A DNA stretch of 64,000 nt from Mycoplasma testudinis ATCC 43263 (GTDB taxonomy: Bacteria > Bacillota_I > Bacilli_A > Mycoplasmatales > Mycoplasmoidaceae), in the NCBI RefSeq assembly GCF_000687795.1, contig NZ_JHXT01000005.1, positions 1 through 64,000 of the forward strand, written 5' to 3'. Position numbers and translations under genes: made by a program. Shown in pieces: positions 56,260-64,000 of the stretch (positions within the stretch are counted from its first letter, which is position 1; each line of letters starts with the position of its first letter). The notes beneath the pieces are model-generated. The model did no database searches. It was not told the origin of the DNA and worked only from the letters and a program-made list of their open reading frames with translations.

Positions 56260-56541
56260 TTACACCCAACCATGTGCTTTAAACAATTTGTCATGGGTTT
56301 GAATTTTTTGCTTTATGTCTTTAACTTCTGTATCTAGTTTATCGACTTTTTGGTTGACCTCATCTATCTTTTTATTGAGGTGTTCTTCAACATCATCAAC
56401 CTTCTGATCTAGTTTGTCAACTTTTTGGTTAACATCATCTATCTTCTTGTTTGTTTGCGTGAATCCTTCGCGAACGATTGCAGCTAATTCTTCAATTGTC
56501 ATCTTATTTCCTCCACAACCGGTTGTATCAATGAATGTCAT
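56260..56541 (-). CDS. UPF0134-like coiled-coil protein, 5'-truncated copy
   Basis: 93 residues from ATG 56541. It copies the second half of the next gene upstream: IDTTGCGGNKMTIEELAAIV, then a coiled coil with VDKLDQKVDDVEEHLNKKID, ending HDKLFKAHGWV. The open frame extends upstream to 56607 with SFNEKDKLQVKIISNQ, matching the paralogue. However, the first 28 or so residues of the paralogue, and its start codon and ribosome binding site, are missing. It may be translated as a short protein or be a remnant. Confidence 0.6.
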   Translation of the reverse strand: MTFIDTTGCGGNKMTIEELAAIVREGFTQTNKKIDDVNQKVDKLDQKVDDVEEHLNKKIDEVNQKVDKLDTEVKDIKQKIQTHDKLFKAHGWV

Positions 56542-56637
56542 TTGGTTTGATATTATTTTAACTTGTAGTTTGTCTTTTTCGTTAAAGCTAATTTGAACTA
56601 GCTTATACTTATTGTCTAGTTTTAAAATAAACTAAAA

Positions 56638-57072
56638 TTATATCCAACCATGTGCTTTAAACAATTTGTCGTGGTTTTGAATTTTTTGCTTTATGTCTTT
56701 AACTTCTGTATCTAGTTTGTCGACTCTTTGCTTTATGTCTTTAACTTCTGTATCTAGTTTATCGACTTTTTGATCTATGTCTTTAACTTTGGCATCTAGT
56801 TTGTCAACTTTATGTTCGACATCATCAATTCTCTTGTTGGTTTGCGCGAATCCTTCGCGAACGATTGCAGCTAATTCTTCAATTGTCATCTTATTTCCTC
56901 CGCAACCGGTTGTATCAACGAATGTCATTTGGTTTGATATTATTTTAACTTGTAGTTTGTCTTTTTCGTTAAAAACTATCGTACAGTTAAAGTCTTCGTA
57001 GATTGACAAGACCTTTTTTAATTTTTTTAATAATGTTTCACTATTCTTAGCATCGAATGAAATGTTTTCCAT
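56638..57072 (-). CDS. UPF0134-like coiled-coil protein
   Basis: 144 residues, AAGGG before ATG 57072. The N-terminal domain (starting MENISFDAKNSETLL) is clearly related to that of the 32788-33261 protein. A coiled coil of repeated VDKLDTEVKDIKQ units follows, and the end is HDKLFKAHGWI. Family known from M. pneumoniae, function unknown. It is directly followed by a truncated copy, a local tandem duplication. Confidence 0.75.
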   Translation of the reverse strand: MENISFDAKNSETLLKKLKKVLSIYEDFNCTIVFNEKDKLQVKIISNQMTFVDTTGCGGNKMTIEELAAIVREGFAQTNKRIDDVEHKVDKLDAKVKDIDQKVDKLDTEVKDIKQRVDKLDTEVKDIKQKIQNHDKLFKAHGWI

Positions 57073-57328
57073 TTTAAAATCCCTTCTTTATTAGAAAAAT
57101 GTTTTTGGAAAGCCACGTTTAACACGACTAATTAGGTTGCTTTTTTGCTTTCTAAAATTAATGGTTTTGGTTTCCCAATAAATAAAATGCAAAAAATGGT
57201 CTAAAAGTAAGAAAAAATTTTTAAAAATTTTAAAAAAGATGTTTCAAATAAACACCAGAATACTGTCGATTTATATTTAAATTATCTAAGATAAATAAAC
57301 TTTAAAACTAAGCAAAAGTAACTTTTGT

Positions 57329-58552
57329 TTAACAATTATTTTTAGTGGATTTTTTGTTAGATATCTTTTCGCGCCAGTGGTCTTTATAGCGATAATGCTT
57401 ATATAAAATGATTGGAAAGAAAAATGCTCCGACAACGGTTGGTAAATAATATAAGAAAGATCTTCAAACGAAAATCGCAACGTTTAGTTGATTTAAAATC
57501 GCCGAATCAGAAACTGATCCAGCAGCTGAAAAATTTGAATCAAATGCTGTAATGAAGCGTTGTAAAACAATTTGCATTGTTCCTTCACCACCAGGAATAG
57601 GAACAAAATTATTTGCGGCAATAGCAACAATTGTAATGTTATAAATAGCCGAAGGATTGTAGTTAGAAATTACCGTCGTATTCAATAGTTGTAAAACAAA
57701 ATAAACTGAAAAAGCCCGAAACAAAAACCAAATAGTAACACCTGAAATTTGAATTAAAAAATTTTTTCAGTTTTTTAAAAGTTTTAAATAGGATCGTTGA
57801 AACGAAGCATTCACATGATATTCTTCAATAATTTGGGATTTTGTCTTGTAAGGCTTCTTTAATATTTTTAATACTCAATTTCAAATTCGACCGACTAAAA
57901 CATGAAATCAACAACTATAAGAAAGTAAAAACAAGACTAAAAAAACAACCATATACAACATTAATCCAACAAAACCAAACCAATATGCAGTTAATCCTTG
58001 TGCCGAACTAGTAATTTCACCATACTTTGTTGAAACAATAATAAAAGAAGGTCACGTTACAATGACACTCATCATTGGAGTATATAAAGCTGTAGCAGTC
58101 GCCACAACTAAAGCTTCTTTCACTTTTAAGCCATGACGGGTCAACCAATAAAAACGGTAAGGATCAGATCCCAATTGTAAGGGACTAATTCCTGCAATAA
58201 AAACATTAGTAATTCCAAAAACCATTCAGTCCCAAAAATTTGCCTTGATATTGAAGTGCCGGGCGTTTAATCAAACAGTAAATGAATTCCAAAACCAATA
58301 GTATAAAAACATGATAATTAAGCCTATTAAAAAAGGAACTTTATCGGGTGCAAGAGTCCTCTGGGCTAAAGTATCTAAAGTATTAAAATCAATTCCTAAA
58401 AAGAAAACAGAGGTAAAGACCCCAATTAAAATCACGACTATCAAAAATATCAATAAAAAAATCAAGTTCTTTTTGGAAAAGAACTGATTTCCTGTTTTGG
58501 GAACGCTATTTTCTAAAATAGGATATGGGTAATTGTCGGTAATGGTTGTCAT
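57329..58552 (-). CDS. LPG-synthase/flippase-type integral membrane protein (UPF0104)
   Basis: 407 residues with about eight hydrophobic segments. The family signature is visible in NNFVPIPGGEGTMQ, matching the PxPGGxG motif of the lysylphosphatidylglycerol-synthase membrane domain, and in an upstream ISPLQLGSDPYRFYWL. No soluble aminoacyl-transfer domain is attached, so it is the stand-alone membrane form, thought to move or bind lipids. UGA codes Trp at several places. It may supply lipid-linked intermediates for the glycosyl genes nearby; that is inference. Confidence 0.8.
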
Positions 58553-58779
58553 TTACTTTTTTAATTAGTGAAAGCACAAAGTGCTGACTGGTTGGTAATT
58601 ATACAAATTTGAAACGTTACAACAAAAACTTGTTTTTATAAACAAGACAAAACAATTGGTTTAATATTATGTTAATGCTAACTATAAAGTTATATCTTGA
58701 TTTTTTAAAATGTCTTTTTAGAAAATAAAAATTTACTTGTTGGGTCAAACAAACTATCTTAAATATTTATAAAAAAACG

Positions 58780-59769
58780 TTAGTTTAGGCCCAATAATTT
58801 GAAAAATTTAGGATGGCTTAAACGTAACAAGTATGATGTTCATTTAACTTTATAAATAATCTTTGTATTGTATTTTTGAATGATCTCTTTTAAAAAGTTC
58901 ATTCTTTGGTAGAAAGAATCAAGCTTTTTATTTTTTTTCATTGTGGGATAAACAAGACAAAAAATTGAGAAATAATCTGTGAATTTCGAATCTAACATGG
59001 TTCGTTTAAATCGTGGATCTTGAATTGAATTTTGGATAATATCAAACAATTTGGGCATCACGACACTAAAAGCATCAAGATTAGCTTCAACACTACTAAC
59101 AGATGCATATGAAGATAAACTGCCGGGTCGTCTTAAATATCGAATTGAATAGATGTTACAAAAAGCAATTGTTTTAGCGTTGGCAAAAATTTCACTAAAA
59201 GTAAAGATATCTTCATAGATTCGTAAATCTGATCAAATGTGTTCATTCAAAGAACGAATAAAAGTTGTCCGAAAGATGGTGCCTCATAAATAACTTCCTT
59301 TATGACAATACCAATCCATTGGTGAAGCCGGAGTCCTATAGTCCTGAGCCACCATTGGGACTGTAAAACGCATCTTGTGAATAATTTTAGATACTTTAAA
59401 TTTGGATACAACTAAATCTGTTTGATCAGAAGCTAGAGCCATCATTTTTTGAAATACTTTTGGATATAAATGATCATCGTCATCAATAAAAAAGAAGAAC
59501 GGAGTAGTTACTTTTGATACTAAAATTTTCCGGACAGCTCCGATTCCTAGATTTTGATCATTAGTAAAAATCTTAACCCGTGAGTCATTTTTTGTATATT
59601 GTTTGACAACATCTAAGGTGTTGTCAGAAGAACAATCATCAACAATAATCACTTCAAAATTTCGATAGGATTGAGACAAAACTGACTCTAAAGTTTTGCA
59701 CACTCATTTAGCACAATTATAGACAGGAATTAGAACAGTTAATAAGGGTTTTACAGGAGTAGATATCAT
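58780..59769 (-). CDS. GT2-family glycosyltransferase
   Basis: 329 residues, AGGA before ATG 59769. LLTVLIPVYNCAKWV, LESVLSQSYRNFEVIIVDDC and the DxD-type FIDDDDHLYP define a GT-A enzyme. The C-terminal half (with YEDIFTFSEIFANA) resembles bacterial surface-glycan transferases. Acceptor and donor sugar are unknown. It stands in a set with an LPG-type membrane protein, a GT80-like protein and a flippase. Confidence 0.86.
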
Positions 59770-59958
59770 ATACAAATCCTATTTTTTATTCACTTGAAGA
59801 ATTTTTAAAAATGAAACATTTATAGAAATCAAGAACGTTCATTATACTCAAAAAATGATCTTGAAAAATGTCTAAAATGTTAAATAATTGTAGGCCTCAA
59901 TTGTATTATAAAAATTACAACGAATTAAAATTACTAGAAAACAACTATTTGATTATTT

Positions 59959-61122
59959 TTATGAAACAAATTCTGACATAATGACTTTTAGCGATTGTAG
60001 TTCATCAAGTTTGAAAATAACACTTCTTTGAGCTTTATTGTCTTTTTTGATGACTTGATTTAATTTACTTGCCAGCTTCATCGTTCCCAAATAAGTGGTT
60101 TTAAAAACATCATTAGACCTTACAAATAAATGAAACATAGTTCTTGGATCATTTAAGAAAAAACACAACTTTTTCATTTTAATTGAGGTGGTGGTTTTAA
60201 AATCAAGTACTCATTTAAAAAAATAACCATTTTTTACTTATCAAAAAAGAAGTCATTAGAGTCAATGCCATTTAATTTTCATCTGCTCACAGAAATAGGG
60301 AAATTTCATTTTATATTATCTTCTTGATCAGATCATCCTGCAACAACATATCCAGATCAAAGATAGCCAGGAAATGAAAAATATGTAGCGAATTCTTTTT
60401 TGGTATAGGCTGAACCTATATCTAAATGAATCCCACCAGTTCTTGCTTTTTGTACATGTTGTCATTGTCTAATTGCAATCTCATGATTTTTATTATGATC
60501 AATTAAAGTACTTTTAACTTTAATTCCTGAATCTTTTATCTTTTTCAAATGTCAATTCTCAAATTCGAGCTGGTATTGATTTACAGAATCTTGATTAAGA
60601 TTTTGTTCGATTATTGTCCATAAATCATCAAATTTTAATAAAGTTTCTTTTACTAAATTCCAATCAAATGAACTTACGTTTAGTTCGCTAGAACTACATA
60701 AAGCAGATTGGGATAAATTTGAACTAATAACTAAGATATGTCTAGATTTATCCTTTTGAAATATGTAAGCTTTAGCATGTAAAGGTGTATCTTCTTTACC
60801 ATTACTTTTGCAAATTTTTATTTTTAAGTCAGGATATGCTCTTGTAAGATCTAATAATTCTTTTAATGCTTGAGGTTCAGTATTATATAGATAATCTGAT
60901 TGTAATGATTCTACATTCAGATTTATTGTTTTCAAGGCATTTTTCAAGGCATTTTTCAATGCTCTTTTTAATCAAAGACAAATCCCGACTTTGAATAAAA
61001 GCAACACAAAAATTAAATGATGTGCAAGTATTTAAAGACTTTCTTAAATAATTCAAAACAGTATTGTTAGGTTCTGAATTATCAATCAATTTGTTTAAAA
61101 TAAATGGTTGATTATTTTTCAA
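59959..61122 (-). pseudogene. PLD-superfamily nuclease-like gene with two frameshifts
   Basis: Three reading segments in order. The N-terminal frame (MKNNQPFILNKLIDNSEPNN, with FNFCVAFIQSRDLSLIKKSI) ends near 60930. The middle frame carries SLQSDYLYNTEPQALKELL and the PLD-like site HAKAYIF with ISSNLSQSAL, stopping at 60234. The last 90 codons return to the first frame (NGYFFKWVLDFKTTT to the stop 59959). The two shifts compensate, 388 codons in all. The plan recalls PLD-type restriction endonucleases (NgoFVII/BfiI) with a C-terminal DNA-binding part, but this is inference. The first shift falls in a 12-base repeat. Confidence 0.65.
60932..60960. repeat. 12-base tandem repeat at the frameshift
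   Basis: Minus strand TTGAAAAATGCC occurs twice, then a partial third copy TTGAAAAC. The A-runs inside are a likely slippage site. Confidence 0.8.
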
Positions 61123-61175
61123 GTTATTAAGGTTCCTTGACAGTTAAGAAATCAGAATAATTTTATAATCTCATT

Positions 61176-63086
61176 CTATTTATGTGGATGCTTTTTTCTT
61201 CAAAAGAAATATGAACCGCCTGCTAATCCGCCAATTGCTGGAATCAATAGCAATAATCATAAATATTCTAATTGAGTGGAGTTTGTAGGAATGGAACCAT
61301 CAGAAGTTGGATTATTGGATCCTGGGTTTTGATTAGAAGGAGTTAAATTAGGGTCAAAATCTACTGGAACACTTTGACTTTGGATAAATTGTTCAGATGA
61401 TGGTTGGGAAGAATAGTCTTCAAATTTACCTAAATCTCTAAAAACTGCATAGATATTATCTATTCTTGTTCGATTGGATTCTAATTGTTGTTGTAAATTT
61501 GTATTTGCGCCAAAAGTTAAAATATCAAAAGTCATAGGGATAGGTCAATTTTCAAATGAAACTGATTTAAAAGCGTTTGATAATGACATTCCATAATTAT
61601 TAGTTAAATAAAACAAAGTTGCAGGGATTGCCGTTGTTGTATATTGGATACCAACTAAAGTAGTTTTGGGAATTACATCGTTATTAGTATTTGTGCTAAA
61701 GAAAAAATCCTGACGATTTGGATCTGCAGCCAAAAGAGAACTATCTTTAGCTAATAATACTTCTCACGGAATAGCAGTGCTAATTGTCAACGGTTTTACC
61801 TCTGGAGTTTTAGCAGTATAAAAAGCAATTAATTCATCTGAAACTTGTTGACTAAAGCGCGGATGCATCTTGAAGAAATAGTTGAACTCTTTAGGAGGAT
61901 ATTTTTTAGTTAGTGCTTCGAAGGTATCTTGTAGTTCTTCACGACTTGCTTGATTAACATTGTTAACATTACTAATTAAAGCATCTCCTAATCAAACAAT
62001 ATTCTTCTTGCTTGGATCATAGTTCTCTTTTCCAGAAACAATCATATCAGCAACTGAATTTATTTGATCAACACCAAATAACGATTCATACTCTCTAATA
62101 AATTTTTCTTTTAGTACGGTTTGGTCTGGTGTAAATAGTTGATTAGAAACAACGATATGATCTAAGTTCAAGGGATAAGTTTTATACATATCAGCTGCTG
62201 GAATTCCATAAATATCTGTATCAGTATAATCAGTAATATGGAAGGTTTTAAAAACGTCATCTAGTCTTAAAAAATCAAATATTGATGAATTATTAAACAC
62301 GTTTACGCTATCGGCATCATTAGCTACAATGGCATTCCAATTGGATCTAGCTTGATCAATTGTAAGGTTTGTTTCTTTAAAACGTCTTACATAATCAAAT
62401 ACAAAACTATTTGTTTGAAGGTTACCATCAGACATTAGATAGATCTTATCTACTTTTGAGAAAAAATCCAAAAGTTGAATAGGATGTGCTGATCAAAGTT
62501 GATTTAAAATATGTTCTGTTACTCATAAATCATATTTTGCGTCAGGGAAAGTTGCACTATAGAAACGATTTAAATAATCTAGAGAGTTAACTGTAAACCC
62601 TATGCCATTGAAATTAAATGATTCGTTTTTTTGCTCATCAGTTAAAGTAGAACTTTCATTCACTCCAGGGATTTTATTTAAATTATTAACATAAAGTAAT
62701 TTTGCATCTGTTGATTTATTTTGGTTTGTAATTTCCCCGTATTGATCAAGTAAAGCGTGATATTTAACATTCGTTTCATTTTGAAAAATACGTCGTGAAA
62801 TAATAACTGAGTCAGTTCACTGTTGAGCACTGGGAGCAGGTGAATTCAAAGCAGCAAGCATTGATAAATAAATTTGTTGATCAGGTAAAGCTGCGCCTCA
62901 ATTTAAATATATCTTGACATTTGGTGAATCTGATTCATCTTTAATAGAATTAATAAAAGTATTATAGCTTTTTTCGGTTGTTAACGACTCATGATTCAAA
63001 ATTTGTAAAGTTTTGCTAGCAGTTGGAGTTATAGCAATTGAACTGATAAGAGACAGCGGTATGACCAAGGATAGTAGTTTAAACAT
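61176..63086 (-). CDS. Anchored surface protein resembling GT80 sialyltransferases
   Basis: 636 residues. Signal peptide at 1-25 (LLSLVIPLSLISSIAITPTA). The C-terminal helix (YLWLLLLIPAIGGLAGGSYF) is followed by FWRKKHPHK, so the domain would face outward. The order of motifs follows GT80 sialyltransferases. A start like TLQILNHESLTTEKSYNTFI is followed by NVKIYLNWGAALPDQQI. IYLMSDGN with Asp220 matches the place of the catalytic Asp. FNYFFKMHPR with His408 matches the place of the CMP-sialate-binding His. IPWEVLL lies downstream. The spacing of Asp and His (188) is near that of PmST1 (about 170). Similarity is by eye and low; other GT-B families are possible. Confidence 0.5.
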
Positions 63087-63207
63087 TTATACACCAAATT
63101 TACCTTGAATTTAATTTTAGAATTAATCTTAAATTAAAAAATTACAAATATTTGAAAAATATAAAAAAGACATTATTTGAAAAATAAAAAGAGTTGCTAA
63201 ATTAGTA

Positions 63208-64000
63208 TTAAGATTTTTTATTTTTTAACTGAGATCACATAAATTTAAATTTATTAACAAACAGTTTTCGAAAATCTTCTTTCAAAAAAACAAGAACGAA
63301 TAAAATAATTACTATTAAAAACAATGCTATTAAACCCACTAAAAATAAAGTTAATATTCCAGACCCTGTAAATCGCAAAGAAACTGTATCAAAAGGAATT
63401 AAAGATATCACTCCTCCTGTATAAACCAAACCTATTATAATAGGGAGAAATGCATGAAAGAAAACCTTTCTTATACTAATCGAAAATATATCACTTTCGT
63501 ATAGAGATTTAATTGAAGATAGTTTAACAGATATATACCGAAATCCAGTAGACAAAAGTACTGCTAAAATAAGTGAAGCGATGATGCCTAAACCATTTAA
63601 TCACGGGAAGTAATATGAGATAATAACACCAACTATCGTTATAATTATGTTAATTGTTGCTTCGATACTTGCAAATTTTACTTTTCATCCATAATGACCT
63701 TGTATATTTTTTAAGTTTTCTGCCGGCAAGCGTGCTACTTCAATGAAAATAGCTAAACCCATCAAAAACCCTAATCACTGATTGAAACCATGAAGAGAAG
63801 ATAAGGAATTTGCGACTCCAAAGGAATTTTGTGTAGTGTTTAAAGAAGAAAAAAACGGGGAAATAATGAGAATAGTAGTAAAACTAAAAACAGCCCCCAT
63901 AAAAGAAACATAATCATAAGAATCATAAACCTTAATCAAGTATTTTTTTTCTGAAGTGTGATAGACCCTAGCCAATGAATTAATAACTGTATTCAAAATA
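63208..64000 (-). CDS. Probable polysaccharide flippase (MOP family), N-terminus outside window
   Basis: About 264 codons are visible, with at least seven hydrophobic segments, each pair linked by short loops (for example FSFTTILIISPFFSSL, INIIITIVGVIISYYF and LIALFLIVIILFVLVFL), and a basic tail, KKS. The segment ATINIIITIVGVIISYYFPW with GIIASLILAVLLSTGFR resembles the later half of Wzx-type lipid-linked-sugar flippases. It reads from outside the right edge, so the start cannot be given. A flippase next to glycosyltransferases fits a surface-glycan set. Confidence 0.55.

Noticed and set aside
57286..57480. Small minus-strand frame ending near 57286
   Set aside because: It overlaps the 3' end of the LPG-type membrane protein gene, which continues in another frame through a UGA-coded Trp with a conserved family pattern.

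Overview
The window comes from a wall-less mollicute. UGA must be read as tryptophan in nearly every gene: with stop-UGA, rpmB, ptsI, infB, nusA, cysS and many others would be broken at positions where their families carry Trp. AT content is high, the only release-factor gene seen is prfA (RF1), and gene order and families (rpmB, OsmC and a sigma-like gene next to ptsI; nusA-infB-rbfA; UPF0134-like coiled-coil proteins; Pro-rich surface proteins) point to the Mycoplasma pneumoniae group (Mycoplasmoides). I cannot name the species.

Layout. 1-9.4 kb: start of an IS256-type transposase, L28, a membrane protein, a frameshifted proline iminopeptidase, an OsmC protein, a sigma-like factor, an unexpected serine-palmitoyltransferase-like PLP enzyme, cardiolipin synthase and PTS enzyme I. 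9.6-13 kb: a 1131-residue anchored surface protein. 13-20.6 kb: tRNA-Arg, a glycosyltransferase, rarA-rsmI, prs-rnmV, an ArsD-like protein and rplK-rplA. 20.9-21.9 kb: two membrane-protein genes behind a promoter that carries an A/T18 tract. 22.3-32.6 kb: a close-packed minus-strand run nusA-ylxR-infB-rbfA-membrane protein-truB-ribF-acetyltransferase-cysS-rlmB-manA. 32.8-39 kb: a coiled-coil protein, glyA and its neighbours, and rpiB-tsaC-prmC-prfA-rpmE. From 39.2 kb the window is accessory and surface-directed: an internally duplicated surface protein, a nonsense-interrupted ATPase, and four tandem paralogous anchored surface proteins (43.5-55.7 kb) arranged as two translationally coupled pairs. 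Their cytoplasmic tails are Pro/Ala/Lys-rich and carry one shared juxtamembrane motif. Then come two UPF0134-like coiled-coil genes, an LPG-synthase-type membrane protein, a GT2 glycosyltransferase, a decayed PLD-type nuclease, an anchored protein resembling GT80 sialyltransferases, and a probable polysaccharide flippase cut by the right edge.

The strongest candidates for something new are the two-pair surface array with its common tail motif and signs of gene conversion, the anchored sialyltransferase-like protein beside a flippase and a glycosyltransferase, the serine-palmitoyltransferase-like enzyme, and the A/T18 tract touching a consensus promoter. Several genes have a single clean lesion (pip, the AAA ATPase, the PLD nuclease), which suggests recent decay or on/off switching. 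All family assignments were made by eye from motifs and remembered family patterns; no search was run.
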